The translations under genes were made by a program, and so were the position numbers. The notes under the pieces were generated by a model. The model worked only from the letters and a program-made list of their open reading frames with translations, was not told where the DNA came from and ran no database searches. A DNA stretch of 64,000 nt from Bifidobacterium amazonense (lineage in GTDB: Bacteria; Actinomycetota; Actinomycetes; Actinomycetales; Bifidobacteriaceae). Positions 55,129-64,000 of this stretch are shown piece after piece. Each line of letters starts with the position of its first letter. Position 1 is the first letter of the stretch. The stretch covers positions 1 through 64,000 of the forward strand of contig NZ_JAFEJT020000013.1 in NCBI RefSeq assembly GCF_018555435.2, written 5' to 3'.

Positions 55129-55227
55129 ACGGCCGCCCGGTCACGCACCCACGTGACCGGGCGGCCGTGCGTTCGACGCGCGCAGCGGCATCCACCTGAA
55201 CCACACACCCACGTGACCGGGTGGCCG
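55129..55227. repeat. 22-bp direct repeat and 17-bp hairpin, right copy
   Basis: Mirror of 9755-9853, about 70 bases after the small ORF. Confidence 0.65.
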
Positions 55228-55364
55228 TTCGTGTAATGGATGAACGGATGGGGAACGGGATGCCCCGTCAACCATGCCCCAAGACAGATGTCAACCATCC
55301 GCTCGGACTAGACAAACGATGCCCATGGCTTCGGACGCGGCTTCGGTCGGCGTTATCGTCTCCA

Positions 55365-55681
55365 TTTCCCCACTTTCCCCTTCGGCCGGCCCGCAGGAAC
55401 GCCGGCGAGGTGTCTGGCGGTGGTGAATGTGGTGAAATCGACAGCATGAACGGACTCCGATAGGACGGTCGGCATCGACCGTTTTCGAAAGTGGGGAAAC
55501 AAGCAGTACCGGCACCGCTCACGACGGGTGTTCGTGATGTCGGTTTCCCCACATTCGGCGTGACGTTCCGAATGTGGGGAAATCGACAGTATGAACGGGA
55601 TCAATAATCGGCGTGTCGCGTCGCTTCTTCCCCACTTTCGGATACGGGCGCATGCAAACGTTCCGGTTTCCCCACATTCGG
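55365..55681. repeat. Array II (TTTCCCCACWTTCGG), right copy
   Basis: Mirror of 9301-9617, seven sites. Confidence 0.7.
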
Positions 55682-55721
55682 ACGATTCCCGCCGATTCCC
55701 ATGTCGGTTTCCATGGTGGCT

Positions 55722-56049
55722 TGTCACCCCCGGTGTCACACCCGGTCGATTCAGGTCGTTTTGCGTGGTCTGTGGTGTGATCGGCTGTCACGCAATCACG
55801 GAAAGTACCCATATCGGCAAGGTGTGACAGAGTCCGTGTCATACTCTGCAGCCGGTCGGCGATATCGGGCAAGTGTGACAGGCGATGTCCCGCAGAGTCC
55901 AAGTAATACCAGCGATTGGCCGGTATCCGTCCCGACGGCGCCGGTGTACCCCATGTCACGCTTCGCGAAAAATCCCTGTTCGCATGGAGGCGTGACAGCA
56001 AATCAGGGCACACTTCAGCCAGCCACCTGTTCCCGGGCAAAGTATGACA
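55722..56049. repeat. Array I (TGTCAY), right copy
   Basis: Mirror of 8933-9260, nine sites. Confidence 0.65.
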
Positions 56050-56153
56050 ATAAAACAGATGCCGGGAACGGGAAATGCCCGCCAGCGCAACCATCACACC
56101 GCCGTTCAGCGGGAGGCCGGGGCGGTCTTGAGCGTGCCCTGCAGGTCGTCCGT

Positions 56154-57173
56154 TCAGCGCGCGCGGGGAGCGGCGACGGAGCCGCGTTCGACAAGGCGCG
56201 GGGGCAGGACGACGCGATGTACGCCCTCGCCGAGACGGCCGTCGAGATTGTCCTCGATCATGTCGATCGCAGCGTCCATGAGATCGCGGAACGGCTGCGC
56301 GATCGTGCTCAATGCCGGATGCAGGTACATCGAGGGGAACACGTTGTCGAAGCCGAGCACGGACAGGTCGTCCGGAATGCGCAGGCCCAGCTGGGAGGCG
56401 GCCTGATAGACGCCCATCGCCATCAGGTCGTTGAACGCGAAGATCGCGGTGGGCGGCTCGTCCAGCTCGAACAGCTCGAGCGTGGCCTTGCGGCCGCTTT
56501 CGGGGAGGAAGTCGCCGCGCAGATTGTATTGGTCGGGCAGCGCGAGCCCCGCTTCGGTGAGCGCGCCGACGAAGCCCGACAGTCGCGCGCTGGACGCCAG
56601 CGACGTGGCGCGGCCCTGGATGGTGGCGACGCGCGTGTGGCCGCGTTCGACGAGATACCGGCCGGCCATCAGACCGCCGGTCCAGTTGTCGACGCCCGCC
56701 GACAGCCGGCTTTGCGCGACCACGCCGGGCAGGTCGATGAGCACGAGCGGGATGTTCCACGACGAGAACGCGTCGAGTTCGTTCGGTTTCGTGTCGTCGA
56801 GGATGAGGATGATGCCGGCCGGGTCGTCCTCGGCGATGCGTTTGAGCAGATGCTCGCGGCTTTCGTCGGTTTTGGCGATCTGCCGGATGGAGAAGACCAG
56901 GTCGACGTCGTTGGAGCGCGCGGCCGCCTCGTTGATCAGCGAGTCCGCGCCGGACGGCAGGTTCGGCGGCAGCACAACCTCGACGATGCGCGACTGCGCG
57001 GGTGCGTAGCCGCGTTTCGTGTATCCGGTCTGCCGGATGATCTCCTCGATGCGGCGGCGCGTGTCGTCGGCCACGTCCGGTCGGCCGTTGATCACCTTGG
57101 ATACGGTGGCCAGCGAGACGCCGTCCTGCTTTGCGATGTCGCTGGCCGATACCTTCTTCGCCGTACGCGCCAT
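56154..57173 (-). CDS. LacI-family regulator (second of pair), right copy
   Basis: 339 aa, identical to 7809-8828. LacI HTH and effector domain. Confidence 0.93.
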   Translation of the reverse strand: MARTAKKVSASDIAKQDGVSLATVSKVINGRPDVADDTRRRIEEIIRQTGYTKRGYAPAQSRIVEVVLPPNLPSGADSLINEAAARSNDVDLVFSIRQIAKTDESREHLLKRIAEDDPAGIILILDDTKPNELDAFSSWNIPLVLIDLPGVVAQSRLSAGVDNWTGGLMAGRYLVERGHTRVATIQGRATSLASSARLSGFVGALTEAGLALPDQYNLRGDFLPESGRKATLELFELDEPPTAIFAFNDLMAMGVYQAASQLGLRIPDDLSVLGFDNVFPSMYLHPALSTIAQPFRDLMDAAIDMIEDNLDGRLGEGVHRVVLPPRLVERGSVAAPRAR

Positions 57174-57234
57174 GATCGCTCCCGTTGCCTGTGGGTCGTG
57201 CACGCCGTGCGTCGTGGCGCGGCGTTTTCGACAA

Positions 57235-57254
57235 GTTTCGAAATTTCTCGAAAC
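57235..57254. promoter_or_regulatory. Operator-like inverted repeat, right copy
   Basis: Mirror of 7728-7747 (GTTTCGA / TCGAAAC). Confidence 0.6.
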
Positions 57255-57377
57255 AGTCTATCGCATCGCGCCGAAGAGGGCGACCACGGCGTGTGCGATG
57301 GGGTGCATGGACGGGATCGGAGGATGTGCCGGAGGATGCGGGGGAGTCCGTCGGATCGTGGGCTGACTCACCCGCGC

Positions 57378-58448
57378 TCACTCCGCGCCCGGAGCGGCGG
57401 TGCTGCCGCGCACGATGAACGAGGTGGGTATGATCGTGCCGCCGGGCCGATGGCGGCCTTCGCGCATGGCCAGCAGCATGCGCACCGCCTCCACCGACAT
57501 CTCGCGGATCGGCTGGTGCACGGTGGTCAGCGGCGGGCCCATCAGCGCGGCGGTCTGCACGTCGTCGAACCCGACCACGGACAGGTCTTCGGGGATGCGC
57601 AGCCGCAGCACGCGCGCGGCCTCGTAGACGCCCATCGCCATCAGGTCGTTGCAGGCGAAGATCGCGGTCGGCTGGTCGGGCCGATCAAGCAGCTGCTTGG
57701 CGCATTCGAGCCCGGAGGCCATTTTGAACTCGCCTTCGATGCACAGCGAGGGGTCGAACGGGATGTTCGCCTCCTCGATCGCCGCGCGGTAGCCGTCGAG
57801 CCGGGCGCGCGAGCACATCATGTCCATCGGGCCGGTGATGATGCCGATCTTGCGGTGGCCGAGAGTGATCAGGTGGCGCGTGGCGGTCAGTCCGCCGCTC
57901 CAGTTGTCGGCGCGGATGGACGCCGCGGACGGGTTCGGGTCGCCGGATGGGTCGAGCAGCACGATGGGGATGCCGTGCGCGGCCAGCCGTTCGGTGTCCG
58001 CTTCGGACAGGTCGGAGGTCACGATGATCGCGCCCAGCGGGTTGCGCGCGATGACGGCGTCCAGCCAGGCGGCGGGGGAGCCGCCGCGATCGCCGCTCTC
58101 CGTGATGACCACGCCGAGCCGGCGTTCGCGCACCTCCTGCTCCACGCCGATCATGACCTCGAGCCCCCAGACGTTGTCCAGCCGTTCGAAGATCACGTCG
58201 ATCAGCGGTGCGGAATCGGTCGTCTGCCCGGCGTTCGGCTTGCGGTAGCCGGCCGCCGCGAGCGCGTCCTTGACGCGGCGGCGCGTGTCTTCGGCGACGT
58301 CCGTGCGGTCGTTGACGACCTTGGATATGGTCGCCGTGGATACGCCGAGGTCGCGCGCGATGTCGGAGAGCCGGACGCGGCGGGCCGTGCCGGCGTCGCG
58401 TTGCGCCGGCCTCGTCGACGTGACTTGCGTTGCGTTGGATGAGCTCAT
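57378..58448 (-). CDS. LacI-family regulator (first of pair), right copy
   Basis: 356 aa, identical to 6534-7604. Divergent from the xylan-oligosaccharide operon it probably controls. Confidence 0.94.
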   Translation of the reverse strand: MSSSNATQVTSTRPAQRDAGTARRVRLSDIARDLGVSTATISKVVNDRTDVAEDTRRRVKDALAAAGYRKPNAGQTTDSAPLIDVIFERLDNVWGLEVMIGVEQEVRERRLGVVITESGDRGGSPAAWLDAVIARNPLGAIIVTSDLSEADTERLAAHGIPIVLLDPSGDPNPSAASIRADNWSGGLTATRHLITLGHRKIGIITGPMDMMCSRARLDGYRAAIEEANIPFDPSLCIEGEFKMASGLECAKQLLDRPDQPTAIFACNDLMAMGVYEAARVLRLRIPEDLSVVGFDDVQTAALMGPPLTTVHQPIREMSVEAVRMLLAMREGRHRPGGTIIPTSFIVRGSTAAPGAE

Positions 58449-58495
58449 GGTTGCTGTCCTTTCGTCAACGTTTCCGAAAGTATTCGATGAAATTA

Positions 58496-58524
58496 AGTAT
58501 ATAACTTTCGAAACGGCGTGTCGC
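58496..58524 (-). promoter_or_regulatory. lacI-type promoter with operator, right copy
   Basis: Mirror of 6458-6486. Confidence 0.6.
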
Positions 58525-58630
58525 GGATTTCGCCGACACGGTCGCGGGGCACATCGAGAAAATTGTTGAAAAATCAGCATTTCCACGTCGTTAAAGGCTC
58601 TCCGATGATCGATAGTTAGCGATAACAAGA

Positions 58631-58640
58631 GTTTCGAAAC
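58631..58640. promoter_or_regulatory. LacI-family operator, right copy
   Basis: GTTTCGAAAC, four bases upstream of the -35 box. Confidence 0.75.
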
Positions 58641-58644
58641 CGTT

Positions 58645-58673
58645 TTGACAAGGATTAGATGCTGGTGTATAAC
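58645..58673 (+). promoter_or_regulatory. Xylan-oligosaccharide operon promoter, right copy
   Basis: TTGACA, 17 bases, TATAAC. Confidence 0.85.
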
Positions 58674-58683
58674 ATGAATTGTT

Positions 58684-58719
58684 CTCAAAGTTTCGAGGAC
58701 TTGAGTTAAAAGTTTCGTA
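58684..58719. promoter_or_regulatory. Downstream operator-like sites, right copy
   Basis: CTCAAAGTTTCGAG and AAAAGTTTCGTA in the leader. Confidence 0.55.
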
Positions 58720-58732
58720 CAAGGAGAGTGCG

Positions 58733-60352
58733 ATGAAGCAGAACAACGGGCGAGGCAAGAAGAAGGTGATCGCCGGCATCGCGGCGGTGTGTGCGATGGC
58801 GACCACGCTGGCCGGTTGCGGCGGCGACTCGAAGAGCAGCGATACGCGGCTTTCCAGCGACGGCAAGCCGCTGGTCAAGATCATGGCGCTCAAGCAGGAT
58901 ACCGACATCCCCGCCAAGGACATGGTCTGGACCACCGAACTGGAGAAGGCGTGCGACTGCCACATCGAATGGCAGGAGGTGACCTCCACCTCGTGGAACC
59001 AGCAGAAGAACACGACGCTGGCCTCCAACGACATCGCCGACATCTCGCTCGCCGGCCTGTTCTACGCCGGCCAGGAGAACTCCTACCCGATCTTCGAGGA
59101 CTTCTCCAAGCACCTCGACGACATGCCGAACGTCAAGAAGTTCCTCGAGAACGAGCCCGACGCGAAGCTCATGGTCCAGAACAACGAGGACGGCGGCATC
59201 TATTCGCTGCCGCAGGACAGCGGCGAATGGAACGACAACTCCTCGCAGCGCATGTTCATCAACAAGCAGTGGCTCGACAAGCTCGGCCTGAAGATGCCGA
59301 CCTCCGCCGAGGAGCTGCTCGACGTGCTGCGCGCCTTCAAGACGCAGGACCCGAACGGCAACGGCAAGGCCGACGAGATCCCGATGGACGTGCGCAAGCT
59401 CGCCACCGACAACTTCGCCTGGTGGGACATGTTCCTGATGATGAACATGACCGGCATCCCCACCCGTCTGCAGGGCTGGCCGGGCCCGCAGGGCATCTAC
59501 GTGGACAACGGCACCGTCAAGGACTGGGTCGTCTCCGACGAGTTCAAGAAGGTCGTCAAGTTCTACAACACCGCCATGCAGGAGGGCCTGCTGCCCAAGG
59601 ACGCGCTCACCCATGACGACAGCACCTACTCCACCGAGCGCGAGGGCGACCAGAAGACCGGCGCCGCCACCGTGGGCGTCTCCTTCGAGGGCACCCGCTA
59701 CTGGTACACCGACAAGCTGGCCGACCAGTACACCTCGCTGACCCCGTTCGCCTTCGACGACACCGTCGACCACCCGGTGTGGGACACCTCGTCGTCGCGC
59801 TACGGCTCCGGCGCGGTGCAGGTCGCCAAGGACGCCCCGAACAAGGCGACGATCTGGAAGATCATCGACACCATGTACTCCACCGACTTCGCGGTCCAGA
59901 TCAAGTACGGCTCCAAGTTCGTCACCAAGAACTCCGACGGCAGCTACACCATCGACCCGTCCAAGTACGACTCGAGCAAGGAGGACAAGAACACGTACAC
60001 GCTGAACATGTCCACCTACATCCCCGAGGACACCGTCATCAACGGCGACGTCGAGAAGGAACGCACCGAGGAGGCGTCCGAGGCGTTCAAGGCGGCACGC
60101 GCCAACGTGAACGACAAGAGCTACATGCCGTACTACGCCAACGCCTCCGGCTCCCAGGACACCGAGCTCGGCAGCCTGTACACCAACGTGATGACCTACG
60201 TGATGCAGACCACCGGCAACTGGATCCAGAACGGCGGCATCGACAAGGAATGGGACGACTACGTCAAGAAGGTCAACAATGCCGGCCTGCCGCGCATCAT
60301 CGAGATCTGGCAGGACATCTACGACAAGCAGGTCAAGAACCGCACCGAGTGA
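58733..60352 (+). CDS. Lipoprotein oligosaccharide-binding protein, right copy
   Basis: 539 aa, identical to 4630-6249. LAGC lipobox (Cys29) and EF-hand-like loop; start after AAGGAGA. Confidence 0.94.
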   Translation: MKQNNGRGKKKVIAGIAAVCAMATTLAGCGGDSKSSDTRLSSDGKPLVKIMALKQDTDIPAKDMVWTTELEKACDCHIEWQEVTSTSWNQQKNTTLASNDIADISLAGLFYAGQENSYPIFEDFSKHLDDMPNVKKFLENEPDAKLMVQNNEDGGIYSLPQDSGEWNDNSSQRMFINKQWLDKLGLKMPTSAEELLDVLRAFKTQDPNGNGKADEIPMDVRKLATDNFAWWDMFLMMNMTGIPTRLQGWPGPQGIYVDNGTVKDWVVSDEFKKVVKFYNTAMQEGLLPKDALTHDDSTYSTEREGDQKTGAATVGVSFEGTRYWYTDKLADQYTSLTPFAFDDTVDHPVWDTSSSRYGSGAVQVAKDAPNKATIWKIIDTMYSTDFAVQIKYGSKFVTKNSDGSYTIDPSKYDSSKEDKNTYTLNMSTYIPEDTVINGDVEKERTEEASEAFKAARANVNDKSYMPYYANASGSQDTELGSLYTNVMTYVMQTTGNWIQNGGIDKEWDDYVKKVNNAGLPRIIEIWQDIYDKQVKNRTE

Positions 60353-60382
60353 CGGCGCCCGGACCCGTCAATGACGTGGACC

Positions 60383-60419
60383 GCCGGGCGAGCGGGAACC
60401 CGACTCCCGCCCGCCCGGC
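60383..60419 (+). other. Intercistronic hairpin, right copy
   Basis: Mirror of 4563-4599. Confidence 0.65.
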
Positions 60420-60446
60420 CACCCCCGAAGAAAGGAAATGCATATC

Positions 60447-61439
60447 ATGCGCGCGACAAACCGCAATGCGAACGCGGCCGGCACCGAAGCCGGCACGGCA
60501 TCGGCGCTGGTCCCGGACAACCGCACGCTGCTTCGGCAGCGCCCCCTCCCGGTGCGAATCGCCGACTACTGCAAACGCTACTGGCAGCTGTGGCTGATGG
60601 CCCTGCCCGGCGTGTGCTTCGTGGCACTGTTCTCCTACGTGCCGATGTACGGCATCCAGCTGGCCTTCCGCCAGTACGACCCGACCAAGGGTCTGACCGG
60701 CGGCCGGTGGGTCGGCTTCATGTACTTCAGGCAGTTCTTCAACGCCCCGCAGTTCTCCAACCTGCTCATCAACACGTTCCGCATCTCGCTGTGGACGCTG
60801 GTCATGGGCTTCATCTTCCCGATCATCCTCGCGCTGCTCATCAACCAGATCGGCTCGACCCGGGTGAAGGGCTTCGTGCAGACCATCACCTACATGCCGC
60901 ACTTCATCTCCACCGTCGTCATCGTGACGATGATCAACATCTTCCTCTCGCCCGACACCGGCATGGTCTCCAAGCTGTTCGGCAACGCGAACCTGATGGG
61001 CCAGCCGAACGCCTTCACCCCGATCTACTGGATCACCGAGGTCTGGCAGCACTGCGGATGGAACTGCATCATCTACCTCGCGGCCCTCTCCAGCGTGGAC
61101 ACGGCCCTGTACGAGGCCGCCAAGATCGACGGCGCCGGCCGGCTCCAGCTCATCCGCTACGTCGACATCCCGACCATCCTGCCCACCTGCGGCATCCTGC
61201 TCATCCTGAACATGGGCAACGTGCTCAACGTCGGCTTCGAGAAGATCTGGCTGATGCAGAACACGCTCAACCAGCCCGCCTCCGAGGTCATCTCGACGTT
61301 CACCTACAAGATCGGCATCGTCGGCAACCAGTTCAGCTACTCGACCGCCATCGGCCTGTTCAACACGGTCATCAACTTCGTCTTCCTGATGATCGCCAAC
61401 CAGGTGGCCCGCAAAGCCTCCGACACGAGCATCTTCTAA
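60447..61439 (+). CDS. ABC permease (LplB type), right copy
   Basis: 330 aa, identical to 3543-4535. EAA loop EAAKIDGAGRLQLIRY. Confidence 0.92.
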   Translation: MRATNRNANAAGTEAGTASALVPDNRTLLRQRPLPVRIADYCKRYWQLWLMALPGVCFVALFSYVPMYGIQLAFRQYDPTKGLTGGRWVGFMYFRQFFNAPQFSNLLINTFRISLWTLVMGFIFPIILALLINQIGSTRVKGFVQTITYMPHFISTVVIVTMINIFLSPDTGMVSKLFGNANLMGQPNAFTPIYWITEVWQHCGWNCIIYLAALSSVDTALYEAAKIDGAGRLQLIRYVDIPTILPTCGILLILNMGNVLNVGFEKIWLMQNTLNQPASEVISTFTYKIGIVGNQFSYSTAIGLFNTVINFVFLMIANQVARKASDTSIF

Positions 61440-61452
61440 GGAGCATGACATC

Positions 61453-62430
61453 ATGAGCAACGCCTCCATGACCTACGACATGCACGACGCCACGGCTGTG
61501 AAAGCCCGTGAGGAAAGCGCCGCCATCCCGCTCAACCCGAAGGTCCGCCAGAAGAAGACCCCCGCCGACTGGGCCGTCGACATCGGCATCGCCGCCCTGC
61601 TGGTGCTGGTGGTGGCCGCGGTCGTCTACCCGCTGTGGTTCATCATCATCGCCTCGTTCTCCAACCCGTCGGCCGTGGCCAACGGCGAGATCACGTTCCT
61701 GCCCAAGGACGTCACGTTCGCCGGCTACAAGCAGGTGTTCACCGACTCGCGCATCTGGACCGGCTACCGCAACACGATCATCTACTCGGTGTTCGGCACC
61801 GCGCTCAACATGATCGTCACCATGCCGCTCGCCTTCGCGCTGTCCCGCCGCGAGTTCCGCGCACGCCGGTTCATCATGTTCATGTTCACCGTGACGATGT
61901 TCTTCTCCGGCGGCCTGATCCCGACCTACCTGCTGTACAAGGACCTCGGCCTGCTCAACTCGATGCTCGTGTTCATCATTCCGGGCGCGGTCTCGGTGTG
62001 GAACGTGATCATCGCCCGTTCGTTCTTCGAGACGAGCATCCCGGAGGACCTGCACGACGCGGCCCAGATCGACGGCGTGAACTACCTCGGCTACTTCATG
62101 AAGATCGTCCTGCCGCTGAGCGGCGCGATCATCGCGGTCATCGCCCTGTACTACTTCGTGGGCCACTGGAACGACTACTTCACCGGCCTCGTCTACATCC
62201 GCACCGCAGACAAGAAACCGCTGCAGGTCGTGCTCCAGGAGATCCTGCTCGCCAACCAGTCGAACAAGACGAACACGTCGAACATCGGCACCACGAGCGA
62301 GATCAACCAGGCCGCCGACCAGATCAAGTACGGCGTGATCATCGTCTCAACCCTCCCGCTGCTCATCATCTACCCCTTCCTCCAGAAGTACTTCAACAAG
62401 GGCGTGATGATCGGAGCGGTCAAGGGCTGA
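61453..62430 (+). CDS. ABC permease (LplC type), right copy
   Basis: 325 aa, identical to 2552-3529. EAA-like loop DAAQIDGVNYLGYF; no ATPase gene nearby. Confidence 0.93.
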   Translation: MSNASMTYDMHDATAVKAREESAAIPLNPKVRQKKTPADWAVDIGIAALLVLVVAAVVYPLWFIIIASFSNPSAVANGEITFLPKDVTFAGYKQVFTDSRIWTGYRNTIIYSVFGTALNMIVTMPLAFALSRREFRARRFIMFMFTVTMFFSGGLIPTYLLYKDLGLLNSMLVFIIPGAVSVWNVIIARSFFETSIPEDLHDAAQIDGVNYLGYFMKIVLPLSGAIIAVIALYYFVGHWNDYFTGLVYIRTADKKPLQVVLQEILLANQSNKTNTSNIGTTSEINQAADQIKYGVIIVSTLPLLIIYPFLQKYFNKGVMIGAVKG

Positions 62431-62441
62431 CTGGAATACCT

Positions 62442-62507
62442 GCGGGACCTCCCGTTCCCCCGTTCTCCTGACAATTTCCTTCCTTCCGGGGGAACGGGAG
62501 GCCCCGC
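62442..62507 (+). other. Large intercistronic hairpin, right copy
   Basis: Mirror of 2475-2540, 21-bp stem. Confidence 0.7.
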
Positions 62508-62543
62508 GCACCCTTTCACAGCGTTCACAGGCAAAGGAGCATC

Positions 62544-64000
62544 ATGGCAGACGCAATGTGGCTGTCCGAGAGCGTCGCGCGACGCGCGGCGAGCGGCTGC
62601 ACGTTCTCGGTCGACGTGGACCGCGTCGGCGAGGACGCGCGGTCGCTGCGGCTGCGCGACGAGATCGTGCGCCGGCTGGGCCGTCCGATCGTCTCGGAAG
62701 CGGGCCGCGCGAACGTGCGGCTGGTCGCGGGCGTCACGTCGTTCGATTCGGACGAGGCGTTCTCGATCGAATCGCACGACGGCGTCACCGTGATCGCCGG
62801 CAACACGACGGCCGCGCTGATGTACGGCCTGTACGGCTGGCTGCGTCGCCGCACGCTCGGTGGGACGCCGACCGATGGACGCATCGTGAGCGCCCCTGAC
62901 CAGCCGATCCGCATGATCGACCACTGGGACCAGATCGACGGTTCCGTCGAACGCGGCTACGCCGGCGAGTCGATCTTCTTCGGCCGCCCCGGCAGCAACG
63001 TGCACGCCGAGTTCACCGGCTTCCCGCAGCGCGACGAGACCGACGCGTTCCGCGGCGACATGGACCGCGTCGAGGCGTACGCGCGCTTCCTCGCCTCCGT
63101 CGGCATCAACGCGGTGTGCCTGAACAACGTGAACGTGAGGGGGCTCGCGACGAACCTGATCGCGGACCCGTGGCTCGGGCGCGTGGCCGGCATAGCCCGC
63201 GTGTTCTCGTCGTTCGGCGTCTCCACGTTCCTGTCGGTCAACTTCGCGGCGCCCATGCGCATCGGCGGCCTCGGCACCTCCGACCCGCTCGACCCGGCCG
63301 TGCGCGCATGGTGGGCCGGCGTGGCGGACCGCATCTACGAGCGGATCCCCGACTTCGGCGGGTTCGTCGTCAAGGCCGACTCCGAAGGCGAGCCCGGGCC
63401 GTTCGCCTACGGACGCACCCACGCGGACGGCGCGAACATGTTCGCCGAGGCGCTAGCCCCGCACGGCGGCACCGTGATCTGGCGCGCGTTCGTCTACAAC
63501 TGTCGGCAGGACTGGCGCGACCGCACGCTCGACCGCGCACGCGCCGCCTACGACCACTTCCGCGAGCTCGACGGCCGCTTCGCCAAGAACGCCGTGCTGC
63601 AGGTCAAGTTCGGCCCGATCGACTTCCAGACGCGCGAACCGCTGAGCCCGCTCATCGGCGGCATGTCGCGCACGAACCTGATCGTCGAGTTCGAGATCAC
63701 CGCCGAGTATCTCGGCCATCAGATCGACGTGAACTACGCGGTGCCGCAGTGGCTGTCGATGATCCACGCGGACACCGGCCGCGACGACGCGGACGGACGC
63801 CCGCTGGAGACGGCCGACTATCTGCGAGACGTCGCGGTCGACCCGTCGCGCGTCGGCTACGCGGCCGTCGGCAACGTCGGCATGGACGACAACTGGACCG
63901 GGCACAAGCTCGCGCAGTCCAACCTGTACGGCTACGGACGCATGTGCTGGGACGGGTCGCTGAGCGCCGGAGAGATCGCACGCGAATGGACACGGCTGAC
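62544..64000 (+). CDS. Alpha-glucuronidase GH67, right copy, cut by window end
   Basis: The first 485 codons of the gene at 399-2438, identical as far as seen. They include the catalytic Glu281, Asp360 and Glu388. The remainder and any second GH3 copy lie beyond the window. Confidence 0.95.
   Translation, partial: MADAMWLSESVARRAASGCTFSVDVDRVGEDARSLRLRDEIVRRLGRPIVSEAGRANVRLVAGVTSFDSDEAFSIESHDGVTVIAGNTTAALMYGLYGWLRRRTLGGTPTDGRIVSAPDQPIRMIDHWDQIDGSVERGYAGESIFFGRPGSNVHAEFTGFPQRDETDAFRGDMDRVEAYARFLASVGINAVCLNNVNVRGLATNLIADPWLGRVAGIARVFSSFGVSTFLSVNFAAPMRIGGLGTSDPLDPAVRAWWAGVADRIYERIPDFGGFVVKADSEGEPGPFAYGRTHADGANMFAEALAPHGGTVIWRAFVYNCRQDWRDRTLDRARAAYDHFRELDGRFAKNAVLQVKFGPIDFQTREPLSPLIGGMSRTNLIVEFEITAEYLGHQIDVNYAVPQWLSMIHADTGRDDADGRPLETADYLRDVAVDPSRVGYAAVGNVGMDDNWTGHKLAQSNLYGYGRMCWDGSLSAGEIAREWTRL

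Larger units (their letters stand above)
32562..64000. repeat. Right arm of the giant inverted repeat
   Basis: Exact inverted copy of 982-32420. The arm runs off the window at 64000, inside the second alpha-glucuronidase copy, so its outer junction is unknown. Confidence 0.97.

Noticed and set aside
982..64000. Two independent paralogous loci that happen to be inverted
   Set aside because: Identity extends through all noncoding DNA and third codon positions, which rules out old paralogy.

Overview
The window looks like a high-GC actinobacterial genome, most likely Bifidobacterium. This rests on a xylose isomerase, a glucuronoxylan uptake and degradation operon with LacI and ROK regulators, an oxidative pentose-phosphate set (zwf, opcA, pgl, gnd), a bile-acid-type symporter, a class C sortase and strong Shine-Dalgarno sites. 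The species cannot be fixed from the sequence.

The dominant feature is architectural. Positions 982-32420 and 32562-64000 are inverted copies of each other: base x on one arm pairs with base 64982-x on the other. Every gene boundary and translated product compared is identical between arms, and intergenic spot checks also match. The turn-around lies at 32421-32561, inside an imperfect inverted hairpin repeat (mismatches at 32421/32561 and 32448/32534) around a unique core of about 79 bp. So the window holds about 31.4 kb of unique content plus 981 unpaired bases at the left end. The sequence alone cannot tell a real giant inverted duplication from an assembly fold-back; an artefact must be excluded first.

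Content of one arm (left-arm coordinates). 1-6249, minus strand: lipoprotein binding protein, two ABC permeases, GH67 alpha-glucuronidase and a GH3 glycosidase cut by the window edge, all for glucurono-xylooligosaccharides; no ATPase is present. 6534-8828: two tandem LacI regulators whose GTTTCGAAAC-type sites sit at the transporter promoter and at their own promoters. 8829-10525: about 1.7 kb with two different arrays of short repeated sites, a 17-bp hairpin and a 28-codon ORF for a one-helix peptide. 10526-13325: xylA and a ROK (XylR-like) regulator. 13608-14519: EamA transporter. 14682-18193: zwf-opcA-pgl. 18349-21155: an SDR dehydrogenase and gnd. 21492-22565: bile acid:sodium symporter family protein. 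22777-24657: Vsr-type endonuclease followed by an aminotransferase. 24883-27361: Gfo/Idh/MocA oxidoreductase convergent with an NADH oxidase-like flavoprotein. 28400-28598: tRNA-Phe and tRNA-Asp. 28740-31757: class C sortase, a protein with four NUMOD-like repeats and no nuclease domain, and a membrane protein with a tyrosine/glycine/glutamine/serine-rich region.

The intergenic regions are rich in modular perfect hairpins that recur across the arm (17272-17389, 19402-19729, 27899-28215, 32120-32580). One of them forms the palindrome centre and another supplies the last codons and stop of gnd. Full annotation is given for the left-arm genes; right-arm entries give the function briefly and point back to the left copy.
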